Of a DNA stretch of 38,672 nt, positions 8,105-16,647 are shown piece by piece. Numbering within the stretch: the stretch's first letter is position 1; each line of letters starts with the position of its first letter. The stretch is from a virus: IMG/VR virus record IMGVR_UViG_3300035160_000028, positions 1-38,672 of that record; one strand, written 5' to 3'. The translations under genes and the position numbers were made by a program. The notes under the pieces were generated by a model. It saw only the letters and a list, made by a program, of their open reading frames with translations, searched no databases and was not told where the DNA came from.

Positions 8105-9397
8105 ATGCCTGCGCCATACGATTACACGATTAATGTACAAGATCCGTTTACGGCCGGCCTCAAAGGCTATCAGATGGCCCAGCAGCAACGCACCCAGGCC
8201 ATGGCCATTGAACAGCAAAGACAGCAGATGGCCGCCGAAGAACAGAAGCGCATCCGGCAGGCCGAATATCAGCAGGCCCAGGCCGAACTGGCGCAGAACC
8301 CCAACGCCACGGCTCAGGATTATATCCGGCTCCAGGGCATGTATCCCGAAAAAGCCCAGGCCATCAAAGATATGAACTCCCAGAGATCCGAGGCGCAACT
8401 ACAGGGTGACCTTAACATCATGCAAAAGGTCAATACGGCCATGGCCGCCGGTAAAAATGATGTCGCTATCGACTATTTGAATATCTATTCCACGGCTCTT
8501 AAAAACAGCGGGCGCGAAGACCAGGCGCAGAGCATAAACAATATAATAGAGATGGCCAAAGAGCACCCGGAGGCGGTTAAAAGCGAGCTTTACCAGCAGT
8601 TATTGGCCAATTGGGGCCCTGAAAAATTTTCGCAGTATTACGACCAGCAGCAACGATTAACTGTAGGCGGCAAAGCGCAGCCGGTAGGCGGCGGGATTAT
8701 CATTGAAGATCCCGATACCGGAGAAAAAAAATTAGTGACCGGATCTTTTCGAAACGGAGAGTTGACACTTGCCGGAACGGAATTGCCCGGTACTATATTA
8801 AGCCGGTTCGGGGAAAGCCCCGAAGAGCAACAAAAGCGGGAAGTTAAAACGACCCAGGAAAAAACCCAGGCGACAAGCGCCGAAAAGACGCGCCAGGAAT
8901 TTTTCGGCCAATATGAAAAAATACAGAATAATATTAGAACCCTTGATGAAGGCATCGCATTAATTGAAAAAGGCATGGCCGAAGGAAAAGATCTGGGTGT
9001 CGGGCCGATCAGAAGATATTTTCCGACCTGGGGCAGCACAGCAAACCAGCTTAAAAACGTGGCAAACAGAATGGGGCTCAATGTCGTTTCATCCGTCACA
9101 TTTGGGGCTTTAAGTGAATCCGAATTGAAAATGGCCATGCAAACGGCCATGCCGACGACATTAAGAGGACAAGCGCTTTTAGATTGGATGAAATCAAGAA
9201 AAGCGGCCCAGGAAAAGCTTGCCGATTATCTTAGCCAGGCGGCCAGTTTCATCGGCAGCGAAAAAGAAAGCGGGGGCGTCAATACGCCCTCGGATTGGAT
9301 GCAAGTTGTTCAAAGCCGAAAAAAACAGCCCGTTGAAACCAGGCCGTTGAAATCATTATCGCCGGAAGAACGTATCAGAATGCTTCAGGGGCAATAA
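8105..9397 (+). CDS. P22 gp20-like DNA ejection protein
   Basis: A 430-aa protein with a good ribosome site (AAAGGA 7 nt upstream). The N-terminus (YTINVQDPFTAGLKGYQMAQ) followed by a long Gln/Ala/Glu helix (residues 25-60) is typical of ejection proteins in P22-like and related phages, often reading as NPFxAAxxGYxxG. Residues 60-170 form a helical repeat region. The rest is Gln/Glu/Lys-rich and helical, with a conserved-looking segment GPIRRYFPTWGS near residue 300. No transmembrane segment is evident. Position as second of three large genes between tail and tailspike matches P22 gene 20. Confidence 0.72.
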   Translation: MPAPYDYTINVQDPFTAGLKGYQMAQQQRTQAMAIEQQRQQMAAEEQKRIRQAEYQQAQAELAQNPNATAQDYIRLQGMYPEKAQAIKDMNSQRSEAQLQGDLNIMQKVNTAMAAGKNDVAIDYLNIYSTALKNSGREDQAQSINNIIEMAKEHPEAVKSELYQQLLANWGPEKFSQYYDQQQRLTVGGKAQPVGGGIIIEDPDTGEKKLVTGSFRNGELTLAGTELPGTILSRFGESPEEQQKREVKTTQEKTQATSAEKTRQEFFGQYEKIQNNIRTLDEGIALIEKGMAEGKDLGVGPIRRYFPTWGSTANQLKNVANRMGLNVVSSVTFGALSESELKMAMQTAMPTTLRGQALLDWMKSRKAAQEKLADYLSQAASFIGSEKESGGVNTPSDWMQVVQSRKKQPVETRPLKSLSPEERIRMLQGQ

Positions 9398-9398
9398 C

Positions 9399-11999
9399 AT
9401 GGCCGAATATTCCAAAGTTGAAATCCTGAGATCGCTCTACGAAGACAACGCCTTGCCGCAGGATAAAATGGCGCTGATTAAAAGCCTGGCGGACGAGGGC
9501 AAACTTGAAGACGCGCTGCAGGCGCTGTCACAAAATCAGAAATTTGTAAATTCATTATCCGCGCCAAGTCGCATGTCGGAGTTATCCGGCAAAGTACCAC
9601 TTGAACGGAAAGAGCCGGAATACTACCGTCAAAGAGCCGAACAATTCAGGGGGGAGGCGCCACGGGTTGAAACCGTGCCGCAGTATCTATCCAAAGCCGC
9701 ACGGCCGTATCTCGAAGCCGGCGGCGCCACCACGGGGGCGATCGTCGGCGCCGGGAGCGGGCTGCTGACGGGACCGGGGGCAGTGGCGGCGTCACCGGCC
9801 GGGGCGGTCGTGGGCGGCGGCCTTGGCTATGCGATAGGGGCCGAAGTCGCGGACTTGCTCGAACAATGGGCGGGATCTAAGGAGGCCAAACCCCTTATTG
9901 CGGATTTAACCGAAGCAGGTAAGAACATCGCCATCGGTAGCGCAATGGAAATGACCGGACAGGCCATCGGCCCGGCCTTGAGCGCCGCCGGTAGAGCCGC
10001 GATGAAAGCGCCGGCCATAGAATACGGTGTCATGGCGACCAAAGAGGCGCTCGGCAAAGCCCCGGCGATGACACAAAGAGGCGTTGAAAAGCTTGCCGGG
10101 AAATTTCTTCACGCAAATACATCCAAAGGGCCGTTGATTGCTAAAAATATCGAAACGGCCCAGGCCATAGAAGAACAAATCCCAGGGCTGAAATTCACCT
10201 ACGGCGAAATGACCGGTGATCCCGGTATTGTCAAGCTGGAACGCTCTACAATGCGCGAGCCGGGGCAATTCGCCCAGGATTTTATCGAACGGCAGAAATC
10301 GAATGACGAAGCCATCCAGAATTTTATCCAAAGTCAACGTCCCGAAGGCGAAATCGGCAATGTGATTGAAGCGTTCCAGGGGCAGGAAGCAAAACTTGCG
10401 GCAGGCGAAAGGACCGCTAAAACAGCGCTTGAAAAAGAAACCGAAGCACTGGGCATGGGTGCCGGGCAGCTTGAAGCCGGTCAAACGATAAGGGGTGAAG
10501 CCGCCGCCGGAAAAGAAGCCGCGAAGAAAACAGGTAAAGAGCTTTATGGACAGGTGCCTGAATTCCAGATCGACGCCTCATCATTGATAGATGATATTGA
10601 TGCCCTGGCGCAACCGATGAACAAATTAGAAGACATCGAAGCCAACGTCCCATGGAAGCAAATAAATAAATTAAGAGAAGTACTTTCCGAAACAGATAAT
10701 ATTGTCACCCCCCGCGATCTTGATGGTTTTCAAAGCGAACTAAAAGCTGATATCAGACGATTAAAAAGCCCGCAAGCAACCGGCGGCGAAGTCAATGAAC
10801 GCAAATTGAGCCGTCTTGTCCAACTCAATCAAAAAATAGACCAGCTCTTACAGAAAGCATCAACCGCTGAAACCCCCGCCGCCGGGCAGCTCAAAAAAGC
10901 CCGCACCTTCTGGAGACAGGAAATCATCGGCAAATTTAAAAAAGGCGACATCGGCGAAATTCTGGCCAATAAAGGCGGCGGTGAATATAAAGTCAGTGAT
11001 GCCCAGATAGCATCTAAATTTTTCAAGCCGGGACCGGCTGGACAGCAATCCGCAAGACAGTTTAAAAATGCAATCGGCGGCAGCACGAAAGCCATGCAGG
11101 CGATAGAAGATGCCGCCAAGCAGGATTTACTTTCGAAATTTCCCGGCGAAGAAATAACCGAATCAGGACTGAGAAGATGGCTCAATAGAAACAAAGCCGC
11201 CCTTGAAGAGTATGGATTAACAGACAGATTCGACTCGGTAAAAAAAGCCAGAGAACAGTTATCCGATGCCGTCACATTTCGAAAAGATTTCGAGAAAAGC
11301 GAAGCGGCGAAACTTATCGGGTCAGACCCCGACATTGCCATTAAAAAAGCTTTAGGCGCTGTTAATGTTGGTAAATCAGCAGCGAATCTAATGGCAGCTA
11401 CCAAAGGTAATAAACTCGCCCAGGCCGGCCTCAGAAATTCGCTTGAAGATTTTATCCTCGATCAATCCAGAAACCTTGAAACCGGCATGATAACAAAGAT
11501 TGATACCATGGATAAGCTTGCCAAAAAATACCGGCCGGCAATGAACGTTTTCTATCATGAAAACAAAACTGCGATGAATGCGTGGGATACTGCAAGGCAG
11601 GCGTTTCGGATCGCGCAGAAGAGTCGTAAAAGCCCGATGGGCGCCGGAAGTGATACGGCTGAAAATATGCTCACATCGCTTTATAAAGCCCTTGGCGTTT
11701 CATCGGGTAGAATCGGTACTCTTGTAAGAGCATTTTTAAAACCGCTTAAAGATACCGAAGCAACAAAGGTTAAAGCTTTAGTGAACCGGGCACTTTTAGA
11801 CCCTGACTTTGCCTATACATTGATGCTTTCAGCCGATACCGTAAAACCAGGCATCATTAAAGGCGCCTTGCCGAAATATCATATCTCGAACAGGAATCAG
11901 GTGATTAAAACCGGAGAACTGCCGGTATATTTACAGCGTAGGATATCACAGCACTTAGCAACGATAACCGGCACAGCCATTGCCAAGGAGGAGCCTTAA
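9399..11999 (+). CDS. P22 gp16-like DNA ejection protein
   Basis: An 866-aa protein, longer than P22 gp16 (609 aa). Residues 108-149 form a Gly/Ala-rich hydrophobic segment (GATTGAIVGAGSGLLTGPG, then VVGGGLGYAIGAEV) of the kind that can insert in membranes. The rest is largely helical, with long Lys/Glu/Ala helices. No lysozyme or transglycosylase motif is visible, so it does not appear to carry the muralytic activity found in some phage ejection proteins. P22 gp16 enters the cell and is needed for DNA transfer across the inner membrane. Only two bases separate it from the gp20-like gene. Confidence 0.72.
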   Translation: MAEYSKVEILRSLYEDNALPQDKMALIKSLADEGKLEDALQALSQNQKFVNSLSAPSRMSELSGKVPLERKEPEYYRQRAEQFRGEAPRVETVPQYLSKAARPYLEAGGATTGAIVGAGSGLLTGPGAVAASPAGAVVGGGLGYAIGAEVADLLEQWAGSKEAKPLIADLTEAGKNIAIGSAMEMTGQAIGPALSAAGRAAMKAPAIEYGVMATKEALGKAPAMTQRGVEKLAGKFLHANTSKGPLIAKNIETAQAIEEQIPGLKFTYGEMTGDPGIVKLERSTMREPGQFAQDFIERQKSNDEAIQNFIQSQRPEGEIGNVIEAFQGQEAKLAAGERTAKTALEKETEALGMGAGQLEAGQTIRGEAAAGKEAAKKTGKELYGQVPEFQIDASSLIDDIDALAQPMNKLEDIEANVPWKQINKLREVLSETDNIVTPRDLDGFQSELKADIRRLKSPQATGGEVNERKLSRLVQLNQKIDQLLQKASTAETPAAGQLKKARTFWRQEIIGKFKKGDIGEILANKGGGEYKVSDAQIASKFFKPGPAGQQSARQFKNAIGGSTKAMQAIEDAAKQDLLSKFPGEEITESGLRRWLNRNKAALEEYGLTDRFDSVKKAREQLSDAVTFRKDFEKSEAAKLIGSDPDIAIKKALGAVNVGKSAANLMAATKGNKLAQAGLRNSLEDFILDQSRNLETGMITKIDTMDKLAKKYRPAMNVFYHENKTAMNAWDTARQAFRIAQKSRKSPMGAGSDTAENMLTSLYKALGVSSGRIGTLVRAFLKPLKDTEATKVKALVNRALLDPDFAYTLMLSADTVKPGIIKGALPKYHISNRNQVIKTGELPVYLQRRISQHLATITGTAIAKEEP

Positions 12000-12002
12000 G
12001 CA

Positions 12003-14075
12003 ATGACATACTATCCCGTATCAACGCCATATCCCATATTTACCGACGATGACGGCACTCCTCTTGAAGATGGCTACATCTACATAGGCGAAGCATACCA
12101 AAACCCCATTACAAATCCGATCACAATTTCATGGGATACAGCCGGCCTTTATCCTGTAGCGCAACCTAGCCGCACAATTGGCGGTTATCCAGACCGCAAT
12201 GGAAGCCCAGGGATTATATATGTCAATGCCGGTGCTTTCGAAGATTATTCGATTCTTGTCCAAGATAAACACGGCGATCAAATTTTCTTTGAGCAGTCCG
12301 CAAGGTCAGCTTTCGGCGGTTTTGGCAGCAATAGCCTTGATGTAATAGATGATTTAAGATCTATAAGTGGATTTGATCAGCCGATATATGTCCGTGGACA
12401 TACGACTATCGCAGATGGCGGCCATGGCACGTTTGAATGGGTCGATGGCGCAGCACCAGGGACTTATACCGACGATGACGGGTTTACTATCGTGCCCACC
12501 GGTGGCGACGGTAGCGGCGCATGGGTCAGACAGATTGATGATTTTGTAACGGTCGAGATGGGGGGGGCTATAAATAATGGCGACGCAGATGATTCTGCGG
12601 CTATAAATGTCGTTTTGGAAACATGGAAAAATACAGGAAAAACCGTATTGGCTTTAGGGAAATATCTTGTTGCGAATACTGTTATATTTAATGGAGAAGG
12701 CCACAGTTTTTCGATGGGGGGTAATAGAGATTTAGATAGCAATCCCGCGCATGGATTTATTTGGGGCGGAAGTATCAATGATTCTATTGTAGAATTTCAA
12801 ACTATGCGGCGCTCCAATATACAAAGCATTCAGGTTTCAAATACTCCTAGTCTAACCGCAGGGATAACAGGCATTATGATCCGCAATGAAGATAGCAGCG
12901 TAACAGGCGCGAATCAAAATGTTATTGGAACAGTTGGCATCTATGGTTGCGATGTTGGAATGAGAGTCGGTGATTATACAAATGACGGTTATGATTCTAA
13001 TTTTGATGATAACGTAATTGAAAATATCCATTTTTATAATGTAGCTAATCCTCTAATATTAGATTCTGAAAACCAAGATAATTTATTGATCAAGCGGTTT
13101 CATAACGGCGGCCCGACACCGGTTACATCAGGTACGCGAACTCATATCATCTATGCGAAAAGATGGGGTAATGGTTTTAATATCTTAGACGGATTTTCAA
13201 GAGTAGAAGATATCCCGATAGATGGCATTGCAATCAATATTGAAAACGGATCTTTTGGATGTAATTATTTTAGCCTCGAAGGAAGCAATACTTGCCAGGC
13301 GTTAAGCCTTAATGGGCAAATAGCACGGGATCAATGCGTTATCGGGCAAATGGTTGTCAATGGAGCAAAAGACAGCAGCGACATAAGCATGTATTTAGGC
13401 GGCAAAAGCGGGACAGTATTAAGTGGTTGCAGTGTTCCGGGGAATATCGAAGTCGCAAGGACGGTAACGGCAGTTAATACCGTATTTATTAGCGGATATG
13501 ATTTTGTTGAAACCGGTAGTGGCAACGTTCAGCATATTGGGACAAGATATCGAACCGATACTGCAACGGAAATAATCGTTGGAAGTGAAACCGGTATATT
13601 GAACCTAACAGAAGAGACTGTAGAATTAAATTATATTACGATTTATTCCGGTCAAACCGGGCATTTTCTTGCGACACTGACACATAGCGTTGCGACTAAA
13701 ATATTGGATGCTGACCTATCGGATGGCAATAGTATAACAATTATTATCGATTACAATGTCTTTCGAACTCACAGTAGTATCAGAAACATGAATGCATGCG
13801 GAACATTTTATTGTTGCGCCCATGCAGATAATTCCGGGAATATTGAATTTAGCACTCCTACGGCGGTTGGTCAGACAACTGCTCTCGGAGCTGAATATAG
13901 CGCATTTTCAATTTCAGCCAGTATGACAGAAGATGAAGTCAATAATACTGTTAGCATCTATTTCACCCAAACCAACGATCAGTCGGACAATTTAAAATGT
14001 AGCTTATATATTAAAGTATTGGGAAATATTAGCTCTACATATAGCGCTCCGCTCGCAAATATTACTTTAGCATAA
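12003..14075 (+). CDS. Tailspike with P22-type head-binding domain and beta-helix
   Basis: A 690-aa protein preceded by GGAGG. Residues 1-105 match the P22 tailspike head-binding domain (YPVSTPYPIFTDDDGTPLEDG, split: STPYPIFTDDDG and LEDGYIYIGE; then DYSILVQDKHGDQI). Residues 113-178 form a small adaptor (IDDLRSISGF, then GAWVRQ) common in tailspikes. From residue 183 the pattern VTVEMGGAINNGDADDSAAI is the entry motif of pectate-lyase-like right-handed beta-helices, running to about residue 545. The C-terminal 140 residues form a separate beta domain, probably for trimerisation or binding. Such proteins bind and often cleave surface polysaccharide; the catalytic residues cannot be assigned by reading. 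It ends the late operon. Confidence 0.88.
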   Translation: MTYYPVSTPYPIFTDDDGTPLEDGYIYIGEAYQNPITNPITISWDTAGLYPVAQPSRTIGGYPDRNGSPGIIYVNAGAFEDYSILVQDKHGDQIFFEQSARSAFGGFGSNSLDVIDDLRSISGFDQPIYVRGHTTIADGGHGTFEWVDGAAPGTYTDDDGFTIVPTGGDGSGAWVRQIDDFVTVEMGGAINNGDADDSAAINVVLETWKNTGKTVLALGKYLVANTVIFNGEGHSFSMGGNRDLDSNPAHGFIWGGSINDSIVEFQTMRRSNIQSIQVSNTPSLTAGITGIMIRNEDSSVTGANQNVIGTVGIYGCDVGMRVGDYTNDGYDSNFDDNVIENIHFYNVANPLILDSENQDNLLIKRFHNGGPTPVTSGTRTHIIYAKRWGNGFNILDGFSRVEDIPIDGIAINIENGSFGCNYFSLEGSNTCQALSLNGQIARDQCVIGQMVVNGAKDSSDISMYLGGKSGTVLSGCSVPGNIEVARTVTAVNTVFISGYDFVETGSGNVQHIGTRYRTDTATEIIVGSETGILNLTEETVELNYITIYSGQTGHFLATLTHSVATKILDADLSDGNSITIIIDYNVFRTHSSIRNMNACGTFYCCAHADNSGNIEFSTPTAVGQTTALGAEYSAFSISASMTEDEVNNTVSIYFTQTNDQSDNLKCSLYIKVLGNISSTYSAPLANITLA

Positions 14076-14090
14076 AAAGAGGTATCAAAA

Positions 14091-14208
14091 TGGCAATTAA
14101 AACAACAACCCGTCTGTAGGTAATGGTAAAACGATAAATGGAACGTTTACGACTGCTGATGCAAAGACGGTGACATATACTGATGGTATTATTACTGGGG
14201 TGACATAA
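14091..14208 (+). pseudogene. Frameshifted small tail-associated gene
   Basis: An ATG at 14091 with AGAGG upstream opens MAIKTTTRL and then stops (TAG 14118-14120). In the -1 frame the downstream sequence reads NPSVGNGKTINGTF, then TTADAKTVTYTDGIITGVT and a stop at 14206-14208, typical of small beta proteins (xxGTxxTADGKTVTVxxGIIT) often encoded beside phage fibres. The two parts would give about 40 aa if joined near the ACAACAACAA tract. No canonical slippery heptamer is seen at the switch, so a small indel (real or sequencing) is the simpler explanation. The end overlaps the convergent MBL-fold gene. Confidence 0.55.
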
Positions 14209-14887
14209 TCGGCGTTCCCGTAAGATTTTTTATGGTTTCCACAAATTTTTTTGCGTCGGAATTATGATCTGATAGATGAATCAAATAAATCTCTTCGGTT
14301 GCGCTAAGATCCTGCGCCGCGAAAAACTCCTTCACATTGCCTATTTCGAAATGACTGGCCCGGATGCGGTCCTTTACCGCGTCGGTCAACTCCGTGTTTT
14401 CCACAAGTATCTCTTCGGAGTAATTACACTCCACCATCCAGTGTGTCACGCCTGAAAACTTAAATCTAATATAGCACGTGTCCGTTGCAAACAGTATTTT
14501 TTTACCGGACGGCGACAGGATCAGAAAGCCCAGCGGCTCGGCGGCGTCGTGCTCAATTTCAAACGGCATCACCTGCCACCCGTCACGCGCGAACGGCATC
14601 TGCGAGCTGATGTACAGGGCCGCGCTGTCCAGGATTCCCATTGAATCGCGTGTCCCCTGGCTCATGTAACAGTTTTTACCCATGCGCAGGAGGTCAACGA
14701 TTGACCGGCTGTGGTCCCGGTGTTCGTGTGAAAGAAGAAAGAAATCGTATTTGGACAGTGTAAAGTTCGTGGCTTTCTGCAGTAATTTAAACCGTATGCC
14801 GGGGTCGATCATTATTTGGCGGTCTCCGTCGATGATGGAATAGGCGTTGCCTTTGGACCCCGTGGCGTGGATCTGGATTTTAAACAT
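14192..14887 (-). CDS. MBL-fold metallo-hydrolase
   Basis: A 231-aa protein starting at ATG 14887 (overlapping the upstream stop by 8 nt); longer in-frame readings are unlikely. The metal-binding motif HEHRDH (54-59 in SHEHRDHS) is the HxHxDH signature of metallo-beta-lactamase-fold hydrolases; FATDTCYIRF (around 130) supplies the bridging Asp, and SHFEIGN and LIHLSDHN provide later His positions. The overall look is YycJ/WalJ-like, lacking the CPSF/RNase J extension. In several phages an MBL-fold gene sits next to recT-type annealases, and here RecT is encoded 4 kb away with no RecE/YqaJ exonuclease. A nuclease role in recombination is inferred, not shown. Confidence 0.85.
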   Translation of the reverse strand: MFKIQIHATGSKGNAYSIIDGDRQIMIDPGIRFKLLQKATNFTLSKYDFFLLSHEHRDHSRSIVDLLRMGKNCYMSQGTRDSMGILDSAALYISSQMPFARDGWQVMPFEIEHDAAEPLGFLILSPSGKKILFATDTCYIRFKFSGVTHWMVECNYSEEILVENTELTDAVKDRIRASHFEIGNVKEFFAAQDLSATEEIYLIHLSDHNSDAKKFVETIKNLTGTPIMSPQ

Positions 14888-15281
14888 AGTCTTCTGACTC
14901 AACCTCTTTCCCCTCAATCTTCACCACCACATTAACCGCCTCGACATCTTCTTCCGGATAGATATAGTGGTCTTTAAAATTTTCAATCCCGAATTCTTGC
15001 GCAATCATGTCCACCGCTTCGATACTTGGCCAATGTCCTTTGCCCGGCACTGATACCGATAGATGTTTGTGCCACCCTCCGGGGTGCTGCTCTATCGTAA
15101 ACACCACACGAAATCCCACCGGCAACGTTATCAGGAAATTAGGGTTGTCACCAGGCGGCGCCAAAAGGCGGTCCATAATCATGCGCATTCGTTTGAGATT
15201 GATTTTATTGTTTTCCGCGTAAAACATCAAATTTTTAATCGCGGCCTTCTCTTCCTTACCTATTATAAGGGGTCGGGGCAT
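14880..15281 (-). CDS. Hypothetical phage protein
   Basis: A 133-aa protein, not recognised. It begins with a charged helical region (PLIIGKEEKAAIKNLMFYAEN) with a Met/Arg-rich second helix, then a beta-rich segment (FLITLPVGFRVVFTIEQHPGGW, read as FLITLPVGFRVVFTIEQ and HPGGW) and the HLSVSVPGKGHWPS motif. The C-terminus is acidic. No Cys cluster, signal or membrane segment is present. It overlaps the MBL-fold gene start by 8 nt in the same operon, so the two may act together. Confidence 0.7.
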   Translation of the reverse strand: MPRPLIIGKEEKAAIKNLMFYAENNKINLKRMRMIMDRLLAPPGDNPNFLITLPVGFRVVFTIEQHPGGWHKHLSVSVPGKGHWPSIEAVDMIAQEFGIENFKDHYIYPEEDVEAVNVVVKIEGKEVESEDYV

Positions 15282-15293
15282 TATGGGTTCCTT

Positions 15294-15656
15294 TTACTTT
15301 TTCCACCACGTACTAAAAGGCATATTTCCGGCGATTATATTCATTACCGGCATCGGGAAAATAATTCCATCTTCTATTTCGATTCTAAAGCGTTTGTTTT
15401 CAACGTCTTTTCCCGTTCCTGTCCCAATAACTATTATTCCGATATCAACATTCATTTTTTCAATCTTTGATTTTATTTTGTCTAATTTTTTTTCAAAATT
15501 TTTATTAGCCGGCTTGAAATCATAAATTTCATAGTCGGAAACATAAACTTTAAAGCCTAAATCCGTGGCTTGTTTTTCGATAAAATGAGCCCATGGGCTT
15601 TTGCCGCTAGATACCACCCCATAAATGTAAATGAAGCATGTAGGTTTTTCAGTCAA
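15294..15656 (-). CDS. Small P-loop-type protein
   Basis: A 120-aa protein if started at TTG 15656, which has a near-perfect ribosome site (GGAGG, five bases upstream). A longer GTG start at 15683 would overlap the upstream stop as GTGA. Residues 4-20 (PTCFIYIYGVVSSGKSPW) form a strand followed by GVVSSGKS, a Walker A type GxxxxGKS loop. A second strand (IGIIVIGTGTGK) occurs around residue 75. No clear Walker B or base-specific motif is seen. It may be a small NTPase or kinase-like protein, and the short length suggests a minimal or truncated fold. Part of the leftward operon. Confidence 0.65.
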   Translation of the reverse strand: MTEKPTCFIYIYGVVSSGKSPWAHFIEKQATDLGFKVYVSDYEIYDFKPANKNFEKKLDKIKSKIEKMNVDIGIIVIGTGTGKDVENKRFRIEIEDGIIFPMPVMNIIAGNMPFSTWWKK

Positions 15657-15679
15657 TTTTTCCTCCGGTGATTTTTGGT

Positions 15680-15835
15680 TCACCTATTTCTGAAAAATAA
15701 AAAAGCAAAATTAATAAAAAGCGAAACAGCCAAAACAACCTTATATGGATTGCCCAAATAAATCCACTTTGCCGCTACGACTCCGCTTAAAAATATCAAT
15801 ACTACCGTTATGATGTTATATGGCGTCGGCTTCAC
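15680..15835 (-). CDS. Small two-transmembrane protein
   Basis: A 51-aa reading frame starting at GTG 15835. It encodes MKPTPYNIITVVLIFLSGV (helix 1 to about residue 25), a short polar loop (YLGNPYK) and a second hydrophobic helix (VVLAVSLFINFAFLFF) ending FRNR. Two predicted membrane helices with a basic C-terminus in a phage genome with no other holin suggest holin-like topology, but nothing proves it. The stop overlaps the next possible start by GTGA, supporting translation. An AAAGGG sequence 12-17 nt upstream is within the IS607-end relic. Confidence 0.5.
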   Translation of the reverse strand: MKPTPYNIITVVLIFLSGVVAAKWIYLGNPYKVVLAVSLFINFAFLFFRNR

Positions 15836-15840
15836 CGATA

Positions 15841-15880
15841 CCGATACCCTTTCTGCTGTAGAAGGCTACAGCTTACGCAC
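15841..15880 (-). repeat. Solo relic of the IS607 right end (40 bp)
   Basis: Read on the minus strand this 40-bp block differs at only two positions from 24479-24518, the end of the intact IS607-family element (its tnpB stop codon plus terminal hairpin). It has the hairpin GCTGTAG-CCTT-CTACAGC and then AGAAAGGGTATCGG. It supplies the stop codon (15873-15875) of the neighbouring winged-helix gene, just as the intact copy supplies the tnpB stop. No other part of the element is seen here, so it is a relic left by deletion or recombination, or a shared terminator-like module. Confidence 0.8.
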
Positions 15881-16571
15881 GCGCAGCGTAGTTGATTGTT
15901 TTGATTTTCCGCATTTCGTCAATGGACATGGGCATGTCGTCCGGTATACCCATGCGTTGCCGGTTCTTTTCGTCCTGTTCGCGGGCGATGTCGTAAGATG
16001 TTTTTACCGGCTTTGTAACAGCCGGATTGATACCTTTGCAATCGTTATCCAAAATTCGGTCAAGGTATTTCACCGGGTTCGAGGTCGCGTTTTGTTTAGT
16101 GTACTCAATCGCAAGGATTTGGGTTTCAACATCGAATCGGTTTAATTTTTCAATCTGGACCGGGCCGATATCAAACCCATATTTTTCAAGCAAAACTACT
16201 ACTACTTTATTTAATAAAGGTGGGGCCGGAAAAGGTAAATCACCATTAACCTTTTCTGAAATTTGGTTAATCACCATTAACCTTTTTCCGGTTTTATGAT
16301 CCAAAAGGTTAATGGTCCTTAACCCGTCTATTTTTTCCGGCCTGATGAATCCATTCTTTTTCATTTGGGACATCAAAACCTTAATACTATTTGGTTTAAT
16401 ACCTGTTTTAATAGATAATTCTTTATTTTTAGCCAACACGTTTCCATTTTCAGCGGCTTGGATAGCGATTTCAACGAGAATTTTGAATTTCGCAGGGCTT
16501 AGAATATCGGATGAAAGCTTATTGATTTCGCGGATATATTCGAAAGCTGATAGTGATTTTTCGCCGGACAT
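15873..16571 (-). CDS. Winged-helix replication-initiator-like protein
   Basis: A 232-aa protein. Residues about 20-100 form a winged helix-turn-helix (LSPAKFKILVEIAIQAAENG, LSIKTGIKPNSIKVLMSQMK, then GFIRPEKIDGLRTINLL). A linker is followed by a C-terminal helical region (LNRFDVETQILAIEYTKQ, then NPVKYLDRILDND) like that of phage replication proteins that use a host loader. The C-terminus (TINYAARA) ends in the IS607-end relic, so the natural end may have been trimmed. It is the first gene of the leftward operon, divergent from a rightward promoter at 16597. Transcriptional regulation is an alternative role. Confidence 0.68.
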   Translation of the reverse strand: MSGEKSLSAFEYIREINKLSSDILSPAKFKILVEIAIQAAENGNVLAKNKELSIKTGIKPNSIKVLMSQMKKNGFIRPEKIDGLRTINLLDHKTGKRLMVINQISEKVNGDLPFPAPPLLNKVVVVLLEKYGFDIGPVQIEKLNRFDVETQILAIEYTKQNATSNPVKYLDRILDNDCKGINPAVTKPVKTSYDIAREQDEKNRQRMGIPDDMPMSIDEMRKIKTINYAARA

Positions 16572-16596
16572 TTTTGCCTTTCCGGCTCATAGTGGC

Positions 16597-16624
16597 TTGA
16601 CAATTCAGCAGGGAATGATATCTT
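16597..16624 (+). promoter_or_regulatory. Sigma70-type promoter for the 16.6-18.3 kb operon
   Basis: TTGACA (16597-16602) is followed after 16 bases by TATCTT (16619-16624). The -35 is a consensus match, the -10 is weaker. It lies between the divergent winged-helix gene and the 46-aa gene whose AAAGGAGG site begins about 10 bases downstream of the predicted start of transcription. Confidence 0.55.
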
Positions 16625-16647
16625 GCAGGGACAAAAGGAGGTTCACT

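Noticed and set aside
10829-11404. 191-aa minus-strand frame opposite the gp16-like gene
   Set aside because: Antisense shadow; the plus-strand gene is continuous and in operon.
16060-16100. Possible tRNA T-arm-like GGTTCGAGGTC
   Set aside because: No acceptor or anticodon stem can be built around it and it lies within the winged-helix gene.
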